From Chamaesiphon sp. (GTDB lineage: Bacteria > Cyanobacteriota > Cyanobacteriia > Cyanobacteriales > Chamaesiphonaceae), in NCBI GenBank assembly GCA_026786125.1, contig JAJAYU010000026.1, forward strand, positions 1 through 14,849: 14,849 nt of DNA. Reading direction: 5' to 3'. Shown piece after piece: positions 1 to 7,108 of this stretch (its first letter is position 1; every line of letters starts with the position of its first letter). The notes under the pieces are model-generated. The model saw only the letters and a list, made by a program, of their open reading frames with translations. It did not search any database and was not told the origin of the DNA. Made by a program: the position numbers and the translations under genes.

Positions 1-2
1 AT

Positions 3-641
3 CAAGACTTAGCCGACTATCCCTCAGCCACCATTGCTAAAACCTTCACCCAACTGGTCAAAGAAGGTATCCTCCAACGCATTAGCAAAGGACATTACTA
101 CCACCCTCGTCCCACTCGATTCGGTTACAGCCAACCAGTTCGATCTGAATTACCCTATCAACTTACTCAAACCCGCGTCTATCCAGCCGGAGTAAATGCC
201 GCTAATTTACTCGGATTTACAACTCAAAATGCAATCGATGGGACTTTTGCCACTACTGCGAGTAGTCTACCGACAGCGTGGTTGGGACAAAGAGCGAAAC
301 TTTATACCCGTCGTCCGAGTACCTGGGAGAATTTATCGGCTACCGAAGCAGCCCTACTGGACTTTTTACGATCGCGTGGTGAATGGAGCGATTTATCATC
401 TGAAGAGACAAACCAACAACTACTAGATCATATTCGAGTCCCTGGAAGGTTCGATCGATTGGTGGCGATTTCCCATGCCGAACCGCCCAGAGTTCGAGCG
501 ATGTTGGGGGCCATCGGACAGGAATTGAAATATTCAAAGGACTTATTGCAGCAGTTGAGAACGGGGTTAAATCCTTACTCGCGGTTTGAATTTGGGAAAT
601 TGAGTACTCTCTGGTACGCCCAGGAGTGGCAAGCCAAATGA
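3..641 (+). CDS. DUF6088 / AbiEi-like antitoxin, 5' partial
   Basis: An open frame runs from the window edge to a TGA at 639-641 (212 residues visible; the start lies upstream). The first 45 or so visible residues look like a winged helix-turn-helix (ATIAKTFTQLVKEGILQRIS) followed by the signature KGHYYHPRPTRFG, which I recognise from DUF6088 proteins, relatives of the AbiEi antitoxin of type IV toxin-antitoxin systems. In that family the N-terminal wHTH binds DNA and represses the operon, and the partner is an AbiEii nucleotidyltransferase toxin. The rest (GVNAANLLGFTTQNA, then an alpha-helical C-terminal part) fits the family layout. No AbiEii-like gene follows within the window; the next gene is a different small antitoxin. 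A toxin upstream of the window cannot be excluded. An internal ATG at 282 is not a credible start because the homologous frame extends well upstream. Confidence 0.75.
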   Translation, partial: QDLADYPSATIAKTFTQLVKEGILQRISKGHYYHPRPTRFGYSQPVRSELPYQLTQTRVYPAGVNAANLLGFTTQNAIDGTFATTASSLPTAWLGQRAKLYTRRPSTWENLSATEAALLDFLRSRGEWSDLSSEETNQQLLDHIRVPGRFDRLVAISHAEPPRVRAMLGAIGQELKYSKDLLQQLRTGLNPYSRFEFGKLSTLWYAQEWQAK

Positions 642-746
642 GACTTTCTCAACATCCATAATTTCGAGATTACATCGCGAAAATATTAGTCTAATCATTA
701 GTAGAATTGTTCTTAACCCAGATCGAATATCACTGGAAATAAAGCT

Positions 747-950
747 ATGTTGAAAAGCTATGAAGCGATTTATGAAAATGGTGAGATGAAGTGGTTAGTA
801 GATCGACCATCTGCGGTGCATTCTGCCCGCGTGGTTGTAACGGTGATTGAGGAAACACTATCACCTACTACTAAACGTCGAATCTTTCCAACTGAGTTGG
901 CAGAAAAAGTCCAAATTATAGGGGATATCGTCAGTCTAATTGTCGAATAG
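747..950 (+). CDS. Small VapB-type antitoxin, probably C-terminally truncated
   Basis: This 67-residue protein begins MLKSYEAIYENGEMKWL, a pattern I know from a large cyanobacterial family of small antitoxin-like proteins that usually precede a PIN-domain (VapC-like) RNase toxin. The start is supported by GGAAAT about nine bases upstream of the ATG. The beta-rich N-terminal half (residues 1-38) would be the dimerisation/DNA-binding part. Family members normally end with an acidic/aromatic tail after a GDIVSPIV-like segment, roughly DEEDWECLK, thought to contact the toxin. Here GDIVSLIVE is followed directly by TAG, and in-frame translation beyond the stop does not restore the tail. No PIN-domain gene follows: a recombinase starts two bases after the stop. 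The family assignment comes from recollection of the sequence pattern; that it is a non-functional remnant is inference. Confidence 0.6.
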   Translation: MLKSYEAIYENGEMKWLVDRPSAVHSARVVVTVIEETLSPTTKRRIFPTELAEKVQIIGDIVSLIVE

Positions 951-952
951 TC

Positions 953-1939
953 ATGCTTGAGATTGTCATCCAAAAGATAGTTCCTGTATCCGTTCCCGTT
1001 GTCTCTTCGGATGATCTTTGGGCGGAGTTTGGGCAATTGAAGATTGCTGATAGTACTAGAAAACAGTATGTTAAAGCGATCGAGAATTTTTGCCAGTTTG
1101 CTTATGATGGCTCTGCGACTCCAGAGACAATCGCGGAATTTCTAAATCTCGATCGCTATGCCGCGATCGAAATAGTACTCCGGTATCGTCGTCACTCGAT
1201 CGATCGAAATCTCGCACCAAGTACGATTAATGTCCGGCTGGCGGCGATTAAGAGTTTGGTGGATATGGCGCGGAAGCTGGGTAAAACTACGATCGATCTG
1301 AGTGATATCGAGAGTATCCCCAGCGAGAGCTATCGCGATACTAGAGGGATTTCGATCGAACAGTTTAAATCAATGCTCGATGCAATCGATCCCAGTACGC
1401 CGATCGGGGTGAGGGATTATGCGATTATGCTGTTGTTCTGGGGGAATGCGCTGCGGCGGGGGGAAATTGCCAATGCGAATATTGAGGATTTTTTACCCCA
1501 GCAGCAGAAGTTGATGATTTTGGGGAAGGGGAAACGAGCGAAGGAGGGGATCGATCTGAGCGACGGTGTGAATCATGCGCTGGAGGAATGGCTGCATTTT
1601 CATCCGCGTAATGAGCCAGGACAGCCATTAATCACTTCCTTGAGCCATAACTGTTATGGAGCGAGGATTGCTGGGGATAGTATTTACAGGATCGTTCAGG
1701 GATATGCTGAGGCTGCGGGGATCGAGCGGCGGGTTTCACCGCATCGGTTGCGGCACAGTTCGATTACGGCGTTTTTGGATGCGAGTGACGGTAATATCAG
1801 GGCGGCACAGGCGTTGAGTCGGCATTCACAGATGAATACTTTGACTCTGTATGATGATAAGCGACGACAACAGCAGAAAGGGGCTTCTGGGGTGCTGGAG
1901 GGCTTGTTGGTGGAGACTGGTGGGAAAGCAAGCGACTAA
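953..1939 (+). CDS. Tyrosine recombinase / phage-type integrase
   Basis: A complete 328-residue tyrosine recombinase, which cuts and rejoins DNA through a 3'-phosphotyrosine intermediate. Residues about 20-115 form the SAM-like core-binding domain (STRKQYVKAIENFCQFA, then STINVRLAAIKSLV). The catalytic domain covers about 130-315 and all expected residues are visible: Arg168 in ALRRGE, Lys192 in GKGKR, His264 and Arg267 in SPHRLRHSS, His291 in LSRHSQ and the nucleophile Tyr300 in TLTLYDD. The length is typical of XerC/D-like and integron-like recombinases. No Shine-Dalgarno sequence is evident before the ATG at 953, which lies two bases after the antitoxin stop, so translation may be coupled. 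No excisionase or phage gene is adjacent. It could be the integrase of a degraded mobile island or a stand-alone recombinase; its target site is unknown. Confidence 0.92.
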   Translation: MLEIVIQKIVPVSVPVVSSDDLWAEFGQLKIADSTRKQYVKAIENFCQFAYDGSATPETIAEFLNLDRYAAIEIVLRYRRHSIDRNLAPSTINVRLAAIKSLVDMARKLGKTTIDLSDIESIPSESYRDTRGISIEQFKSMLDAIDPSTPIGVRDYAIMLLFWGNALRRGEIANANIEDFLPQQQKLMILGKGKRAKEGIDLSDGVNHALEEWLHFHPRNEPGQPLITSLSHNCYGARIAGDSIYRIVQGYAEAAGIERRVSPHRLRHSSITAFLDASDGNIRAAQALSRHSQMNTLTLYDDKRRQQQKGASGVLEGLLVETGGKASD

Positions 1940-1962
1940 TTGAGGGAAACCCAGAAAATTCA

Positions 1963-1995
1963 GAATCCTTAACCCGGTTTTTGGTTCCAATGCTA
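1963..1995 (+). repeat. 33-base dispersed repeat, copy 1
   Basis: The sequence starts GAATCCTTAACCC and ends GGTTCCAATGCTA. It matches the copy at 5418-5450 in 32 of 33 positions (G instead of A after AACCC) and lies 24 bases after the recombinase stop. The flanks of the two copies are unrelated. A short stem can form (GAA-T-CC with GGTTC). From memory, peptides read through such elements recur in cyanobacterial gene calls, so this is probably a genome-wide repeat, but copy number cannot be tested here. Confidence 0.8.
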
Positions 1996-2203
1996 ATCAA
2001 CTCAACACTTCAAGTAATTTTCAGTAAATTTTTCCTTGGCTAACTAATTAAACTCCGCTCGATAGAATAGATCGGCGATCTTCAAATTAGCCACGAGGTC
2101 GATCGAGCGGTATAAGTATAACCGTACCTGTTTTGCTAAATTGACAAAATTTTGATGTATCACAAGAGATCGCAATCCTTATTACAATTTATTGCTTAAA
2201 GAG

Positions 2204-2217
2204 AAAAGCTAGCTTTT
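2204..2217. promoter_or_regulatory. 14-base perfect palindrome upstream of DUF2278 gene
   Basis: AAAAGCTAGCTTTT is self-complementary over 14 bases and lies about 105 bases upstream of the ATG at 2322. It may bind a dimeric regulator, but no known operator consensus is matched, so any function is inference. Confidence 0.25.
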
Positions 2218-2321
2218 GGTTTCCTATGATTACATTGAGCTACTACAAGTCAATTAGCATATCTAACCTGTTGCCGATCGATACTAGCTCGATGTTCTAG
2301 CAGTCTAAATCGGGGTTGCCA

Positions 2322-3386
2322 ATGTTTAGAGAGTATGGAGTTTTGCAAGGAAAGGTCGATCGATTCAAGCGGGAAGACGATCTAGACTCCCCCCATCTCC
2401 AAATCAGAGTTATCGATCGCAATAATGCTGTTTGGCGAGTCCCTGTTAACGTTTTGTCGGGTGATGGGTCGTTGCTGATCTTTCACCGCGTCGATCCGCT
2501 CCAAAGTCACCCCATCCTGGCTAGCTTATCCAGCCTCGCCCCAGGATTTAATCTCCTCCCAGCAGGCGATCGTTCCGCCACTAAGTCTCTAGATTTTTTG
2601 CGCGCACCCTTGTTCGACTGGCCGACTGGTGTAGAAGTAGCACCATCGAGACCGGGTGCCAATAACGATTTGCAAGATAGCTTAACTACAGAGTTAGAAA
2701 ATCTCAAGGCACAGGGTGGCGATATCTTTGTCTTTGGTGAAAAGTTTCCCAAGCAGGGTCAACCTTCAACTCCCCGACCGAGCGATGTAGAGTTTGGCAC
2801 CACTCAAGGCGTACATCAGATTCATCTGAATCAGGGCAATCCACCCGGTCGCTTTGAGAGCGATAATGGCACTTTTCAAGATGGTGGCATCATTCTCAAA
2901 TTAGCCAATCGTTACGTTGGCTTGTTTCTGAGGTTTCAGACGCAATGGTTGCCGACCGACGATCGTAATGGCAACCAGATTCCAACTTCGCGACAGATTC
3001 CGGCTGGGGCAGGAATTGGGACTATACCCGATGATGGCGGCGGGGTTAGCGTATCCAATCCCGAAATTTATATCGAGCGGGCATTGGTCAATCCTATTGG
3101 TGCCGATCCTAGTAAAGAAGTGGTGGTAATTGGCAATGCTTCATCCGCTGCCGTGGATCTGAGTAATTGGAGTATTGTCGATCGCAATGATAATGCCGAA
3201 CCTCTGACTGGGATCTTAGGAGCTGGCGATTCTCTCCGGGTGACGCTTTCTGGCAACACCGCACAGTTGGGCAATCAAGGGGGTACGATCCGCTTGCGAG
3301 ATGCTGCTGGCAATCAAGTTCATGCGGTCTCTTATGCGCGGGAGGATGCCCAAACGGAAGGTCGTTACGTGAGATTTATAACTTAA
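2322..3386 (+). CDS. DUF2278 (YukJ-like) protein with C-terminal lamin-tail domain
   Basis: A 354-residue protein with two domains. Residues 1 to about 215 match the DUF2278/YukJ family: REYGVLQGKV near the start, SPHLQIRVID (23-32), the central DFLRAPLFD (91-99), GVHQIHLNQGN (163-173), FQDGGIILKL (185-194) and a terminal FLRFQTQWLPTDD. The function of this family is unknown. Residues about 246-340 (NPEIYIERALVNPIG, NWSIVDRNDNAEPL, GGTIRLRDAAGNQVHAVSYA) have the pattern of an immunoglobulin-fold lamin-tail domain, often found in bacterial secreted or nuclease-linked proteins. A glycine/proline-rich linker (227-245) joins them. There is no signal peptide. I chose the ATG at 2322 over an in-frame TTG at 2316 because GGGG lies six bases upstream and MxxxYGVL is the usual beginning. 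It stands alone, with a terminator-like hairpin just after it. Confidence 0.85.
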   Translation: MFREYGVLQGKVDRFKREDDLDSPHLQIRVIDRNNAVWRVPVNVLSGDGSLLIFHRVDPLQSHPILASLSSLAPGFNLLPAGDRSATKSLDFLRAPLFDWPTGVEVAPSRPGANNDLQDSLTTELENLKAQGGDIFVFGEKFPKQGQPSTPRPSDVEFGTTQGVHQIHLNQGNPPGRFESDNGTFQDGGIILKLANRYVGLFLRFQTQWLPTDDRNGNQIPTSRQIPAGAGIGTIPDDGGGVSVSNPEIYIERALVNPIGADPSKEVVVIGNASSAAVDLSNWSIVDRNDNAEPLTGILGAGDSLRVTLSGNTAQLGNQGGTIRLRDAAGNQVHAVSYAREDAQTEGRYVRFIT

Positions 3387-3398
3387 CCCACAATTACG

Positions 3399-3426
3399 AC
3401 CGGGGCGCGCGCGCGGTTTCTTTTGT
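3399..3426 (+). terminator. GC-rich hairpin with T-rich tail after DUF2278 gene
   Basis: Thirteen bases after the stop lies ACCGGGGCGCGCGCGCGGT, whose ends (ACCG/CGGT) and alternating CG core can fold into a hairpin, followed by TTCTTTTGT. This resembles a Rho-independent terminator for the gene ending at 3386. The alternating CG run is about eleven bases, so the fold is not unique. Confidence 0.5.
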
Positions 3427-3670
3427 CCGTTCGCGCTCTATTATCGAACCAAAAAATTAATAATGTAAATATTTTTAATTATATATTGTGTCGTGTGTAA
3501 CGCTAATCTAATAATACTACTGCTAAGATAAATGAATTTAATACATCTACTATTTAATATAGCTACTGTTTAGTTGATTCTCAAAATCGGGCTTCCCAAC
3601 CGAAAATCGATTTACAGAACTCTCATTTCTAATAATTCAATTTTTAATCTTATTTAATACGCTTAATTCG
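3427..3670. promoter_or_regulatory. AT-rich upstream region of the amylase gene
   Basis: This AT-rich spacer follows the terminator-like hairpin and must carry the amylase promoter, since the upstream gene is separated by that hairpin. I could not assign clear -35/-10 boxes and see no ribosome binding site near the ATG. Confidence 0.3.
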
Positions 3671-5380
3671 ATGTCAAATAATATCAATGGTGTCCTCTTC
3701 CAATTCTTTCATTGGTTTTTACTAGAGGATGACTCAGTTCAAAATGACAAATCACTGTGGGCTTTTCTCAAAGAAGAAGCCGACCATCTTCGCAAAATAG
3801 GCATCGATTCTGTTTGGGTTCCACCTGCTTATAAAGGTGCATCAACGGATATGAGTAGAGAGAATAGGAGTAAAGGTTATGATGTTTACGATCGATTCGA
3901 TCTCGGTGAATTTAATGACAGAGGTGCAGTCAGAACTAAGTATGGCACAAAGGAAGAACTGCACGAAGCAATTAATGCTTTACATGGGTATAAAAAATCA
4001 GTCAGTGGCAATCTAGTCAAAGACGATAATAAAAGATATATTCAGGTATATGGAGATATCGTTATCAATCATCAAGCAGGTGGGGATGAAGATGATTTTT
4101 GGGAAGCGATCAGAGTCGATAAAGACGATCGAAATAATGAAAGATGGAAGCCAGGATTGGAAAGCGGTGAGATTGAGATTAAAGCATTTACAAAGTTTAC
4201 TTTTGCAGCTAGGGCTAATAAATATTCAAGTTTTCAATGGAGTTCGCGCCATTTTGATAGTGTCGATACGGCCGCTCAAATCAGACAAAATGGCAATATT
4301 TTTAACGAACAGGGAGGAAAGTATATTTATAGATTCATAGCGAACGAAGCAGGATATAACCCTCAATTCAAGAACTTTGAGAAGTGGGTTTCCTTGGAAA
4401 AAGGCAACTATGATTACCTTCAAGATTCCGATTTCGACTATGGTAGATTCGATGTTCGTGAAGAAGTCAAGTTTTGGGGACAATGGTTTGTCAAAGAAAT
4501 TGGACTGGATGGTGTGCGGCTAGATGCGGTCAAACACATTTCTGCTGGATATATCCGAGAATGGCTGGGACATGTGAGAGCGCAAACGGGTAAGCCCCTA
4601 TTTGCGGTAGGTGAGTATATTGCTTATTCTGGGCAGTCTAGTATCTTGCATAATTATCTGACACAAGTTACCGCGTCGGGGGAGTACCCGCAAGATATTA
4701 GTTTGTTTGATTTTCCACTCAGGTTTTTGTTTAGAGACGCTAGTTTGAAAGGAGACAGGTTCGATCTTAGAGCTTTGAACTACAACACATTGACGGCGGA
4801 ACAGCCAGCCAAGGCAGTTACGTTTGTAGAAAATCATGACTACCAATTTGGCAGAGAATTTGAGTCTCACGTACAGGAATGGTTTAAGCCGTTGGCCTAT
4901 GCTTTTATCTTGTTGCGCGATCGCGGATATCCCTGTATCTTTTTTCCCGATTACTATAGTTTTAATAACAATGCATATCATGAAGGGAAACCAAAAGGTC
5001 GAGATTATCTAGATTTACTCTTGCAACTGCGAAAAGAATTTGCATTGGGTGAAGAACGTTACTATGCTGAACGCACCGTTGCTGGGTGGGTACGAATGGG
5101 ATTCACACCGAATGCCAAGGGTGCGATGGCGGTTGCGATCAATACGGCGGCTAGGGCGGTGCAGTCGATGCGGATGAATACGGGAAGATTTAACAAACGG
5201 TTCTATCATCTAGCGACCATCAAATTTATTGATAATGCTTTTCTGGTTGTTCGCGGTCGCTACGATCTCTATGGCGATAAGGCAGAAGGATTATGGACGG
5301 ATGCCAATGGGGGGGGAGATTTTCTGGTAGATAGTGGGTGCGTGTCAATCTGGATCGAGGACGGTACGGGTCTGAGTTAA
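3671..5380 (+). CDS. Alpha-amylase, GH13 family (cytoplasmic GH13_5 type)
   Basis: A 569-residue glycoside hydrolase that should cleave alpha-1,4 bonds in glycogen, starch or maltodextrins. The (beta/alpha)8 barrel begins at once (NGVLFQFFHWFL, residues 6-18) with no signal peptide, as in cytoplasmic enzymes like E. coli AmyA. The four conserved GH13 regions are all present: region I DIVINH (129-134); region II GVRLDAVKH (281-289) with Arg283 and nucleophile Asp285; region III GEY with acid/base Glu315; region IV FVENHD (385-390) with Asp390. The B-domain segment IKAFTKFTFAARANKYSSFQW (starting near 170) is typical of GH13_5. The all-beta C domain (about 470-562) ends in CVSIWIED. It is somewhat longer than the usual 480-500 residues, partly through inserts in the B and C domains. 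No Shine-Dalgarno is visible before the ATG, and the 284-base upstream region is AT-rich. A role in glycogen turnover is inference. Confidence 0.93.
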   Translation: MSNNINGVLFQFFHWFLLEDDSVQNDKSLWAFLKEEADHLRKIGIDSVWVPPAYKGASTDMSRENRSKGYDVYDRFDLGEFNDRGAVRTKYGTKEELHEAINALHGYKKSVSGNLVKDDNKRYIQVYGDIVINHQAGGDEDDFWEAIRVDKDDRNNERWKPGLESGEIEIKAFTKFTFAARANKYSSFQWSSRHFDSVDTAAQIRQNGNIFNEQGGKYIYRFIANEAGYNPQFKNFEKWVSLEKGNYDYLQDSDFDYGRFDVREEVKFWGQWFVKEIGLDGVRLDAVKHISAGYIREWLGHVRAQTGKPLFAVGEYIAYSGQSSILHNYLTQVTASGEYPQDISLFDFPLRFLFRDASLKGDRFDLRALNYNTLTAEQPAKAVTFVENHDYQFGREFESHVQEWFKPLAYAFILLRDRGYPCIFFPDYYSFNNNAYHEGKPKGRDYLDLLLQLRKEFALGEERYYAERTVAGWVRMGFTPNAKGAMAVAINTAARAVQSMRMNTGRFNKRFYHLATIKFIDNAFLVVRGRYDLYGDKAEGLWTDANGGGDFLVDSGCVSIWIEDGTGLS

Positions 5381-5417
5381 TGACAACCCTCTCCACGAGT
5401 GGGTTTTGATTAATTTG

Positions 5418-5450
5418 GAATCCTTAACCCAGTTTTTGGTTCCAATGCTA
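5418..5450 (+). repeat. 33-base dispersed repeat, copy 2
   Basis: This is the second copy of the repeat at 1963-1995, in the same orientation, with one mismatch. It lies in the 71-base gap between the convergent amylase and 550-aa DyP genes, one base from the DyP stop. Together with two preceding T residues it can form a stem: TTGGAATCC (5415-5423, with one bulged T) against GGTTCCAA (5438-5445). In this position the hairpin could help separate two converging transcripts, which is inference. Confidence 0.8.
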
Positions 5451-5451
5451 C

Positions 5452-7104
5452 TCACCCCCCAAAAACCGTGTTTAGAGCCGAAATCGAAGGCGAGAAAAAA
5501 TAACCGCCACCAGTGGGAATCACCCAATCGATCGGGATTTCAATTGTTTCGATCGAGCCATCCGTACCCATTAGATCGAAAATCCGAGTGCGGTCGTTCC
5601 CCTGCTCCTGATTTTGACCGATAATCGGATCGTGACCGCCACCTATCGGCGGGTTTAATTCGCTATTCGCCCAATCCTGAGCTACAAACTCAAACTGATT
5701 TTCAATTGAAGTTTGGTAGGAAATAAACAGCAGTCCGCGTTCTTCTGCTAGCTCGACAGCAGTAGGCTGTAACGGATCTACCAGGGGAGAACCAAATGGA
5801 ATTCCCCGCCGTAAAATTAGGCGAGTGAGAGTATCGCTAGCACTACCAACATCCGTCCCTAGATCGCGGGGATTGACTTTGCGAATATGGGCGGCAAACG
5901 GACATCCAGATCCAAAAGTAGTACTATCTGCTGGGGGGAAATTATCTCCCGGATAGCCATCAATCGGAATTAGGGGCAGTTTTTGAGTATCAGCTCCATA
6001 AGCAAAGTGATTGTTAGCCAAACTATCTTTAGCCAGATCTGGGCGATCGGCGATGGGCGTTCGCATCAGTGGCGCACCACTTTTCCACCGTCCCACAAAT
6101 TTTGCAGCAAGAATTTCTGGAGTAATAGTTGCAAAACCTGGCTGTTGGGATAGCTTGGCGGCTGTCTGCTCCATAAAATTCCAAAAAGCGGGGACATCTT
6201 GTAGCAACCGTCGCAAGACCAGAAATGAGCCATTTTTAGTCCAACTGGGTGAAAGTTTTAATGGCCGCTGCGGTCGGATGGGATCGTCATTGCGCTGCAT
6301 CTTGTAACCCAAAACGAATTGTCCTGGCCAAATCAGGGGTTGACCTGGCTTGGCAAATCGAGCTGCTGCTGGGGCGTTGGGGTCGATAAATCGCGCAGAG
6401 AAGAAGTCCTTAGCGGTTTTGGAGATGCGTCCGCGTACTCCAGGTTGGGAGATACCATCTTTGAAGCCAAAATGCTCGTGTCCAGGTAAATCTGGTCGCG
6501 TAGCTCCAGGTTGCTCGAAAATAATTTCTAAGCCGTCAGTGGCCCCTTGTGACGAGGCTGGAGCGGTAATACTCGACTTAATCCGCGTAACTTCGGCGTT
6601 AAGATGCGCCGGATCGTCGCTGGCAATAATTAGGACTAAATCGGGATACTTACTCGCATCCGTACCGCCAACTACCCAACGATCTGGATGTCCGATCGCC
6701 GTCGGATCGATCGGATCGCCAATTAAAGCCGATCGAGTTGGCATTCCCAATCGAAAAGGATCGCTAGGATCGAACCCTTCGGCATCTTTGGCTGGAACCA
6801 GTTTTTGAATGCCTGCATAGGTAAAGGCAATGTTAATCCAAGTAGCACTCAAACCTTGAGGATCTGCGCCTTGCCGATTGCGTAAGGCGCGAAACAAATT
6901 GTTGAACATCAACACTTCTGCTACTGTCGCAATTCGGGGGATAATGTTGCGAATCCAAGCTTTGGCAATCGATCGATCGTGGATTTTTAGAAATAACAAC
7001 ATCTGAAAATCCTTATTAAACCCCGCCAAGCTATTACCTTGAATATCGTTAATTTCAAGTAGATCCTCTGTAGGGAATTTTGAGGGGGAGTTGGTTGCTG
7101 GCAT
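5452..7104 (-). CDS. DyP-type heme peroxidase (long form, 550 aa)
   Basis: A dye-decolourising-type peroxidase, a heme enzyme that uses hydrogen peroxide to oxidise organic substrates. The N-terminus DIQGNSLAGFNKDFQ (20-34) is the usual opening of the superfamily. The distal GxxDG motif is GFKDG (213-217, catalytic Asp216), the proximal heme ligand is His406 in CPFAAHIRKVNPR, and the distal arginine is Arg433 in LRRGIPFG. The C-terminal GGGYFFSPSISAL is also typical. At 550 residues it is longer than compact DyPs (about 300-450), as in the extended C/D (V) class to which the cyanobacterial enzyme AnaPX belongs. There is no signal peptide or Tat motif. The ATG at 7104 lies four bases after the stop of the 385-aa gene, so the two are co-transcribed and probably translationally coupled; no strong independent ribosome binding site is seen. 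Natural substrate unknown. Confidence 0.92.
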   Translation of the reverse strand: MPATNSPSKFPTEDLLEINDIQGNSLAGFNKDFQMLLFLKIHDRSIAKAWIRNIIPRIATVAEVLMFNNLFRALRNRQGADPQGLSATWINIAFTYAGIQKLVPAKDAEGFDPSDPFRLGMPTRSALIGDPIDPTAIGHPDRWVVGGTDASKYPDLVLIIASDDPAHLNAEVTRIKSSITAPASSQGATDGLEIIFEQPGATRPDLPGHEHFGFKDGISQPGVRGRISKTAKDFFSARFIDPNAPAAARFAKPGQPLIWPGQFVLGYKMQRNDDPIRPQRPLKLSPSWTKNGSFLVLRRLLQDVPAFWNFMEQTAAKLSQQPGFATITPEILAAKFVGRWKSGAPLMRTPIADRPDLAKDSLANNHFAYGADTQKLPLIPIDGYPGDNFPPADSTTFGSGCPFAAHIRKVNPRDLGTDVGSASDTLTRLILRRGIPFGSPLVDPLQPTAVELAEERGLLFISYQTSIENQFEFVAQDWANSELNPPIGGGHDPIIGQNQEQGNDRTRIFDLMGTDGSIETIEIPIDWVIPTGGGYFFSPSISALNTVFGG

Positions 7105-7108
7105 AAAA

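Larger units (their letters stand above)
1940..2321. other. 382-base gene-free region between recombinase and DUF2278 gene
   Basis: This stretch holds no convincing gene. It contains one copy of the 33-base dispersed repeat (1963-1995), an imperfect inverted repeat CGGTATA-AG-TATAACCG at 2108-2124, and a perfect 14-base palindrome AAAAGCTAGCTTTT at 2204-2217 about 105 bases before the next start. The palindrome may be an operator or a hairpin; that is a guess. The promoter of the DUF2278 gene should lie here but I could not assign its -35 and -10 boxes. A short minus-strand reading frame over 1797-2000 is produced by the repeat and the recombinase antisense strand and is not a gene. Confidence 0.6.

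Noticed and set aside
1797..2000. Minus-strand frame with peptide SIGTKNRVKDSEF, similar to part of one at 5345-5527
   Set aside because: The similarity comes from the 33-base repeat read on the opposite strand, not from related proteins.
2141..2146. TTGACA as a -35 box for the DUF2278 gene
   Set aside because: No acceptable -10 hexamer occurs 16-18 bases downstream.
4050..4483. Overlapping short frames within the amylase gene
   Set aside because: They are out of frame with a complete GH13 enzyme and show no motifs.
6011..6808. Long plus-strand reading frames opposite the 550-aa DyP gene (98 and 152 codons)
   Set aside because: They are antisense to a gene with clear catalytic motifs, and their composition is that of a complementary strand.
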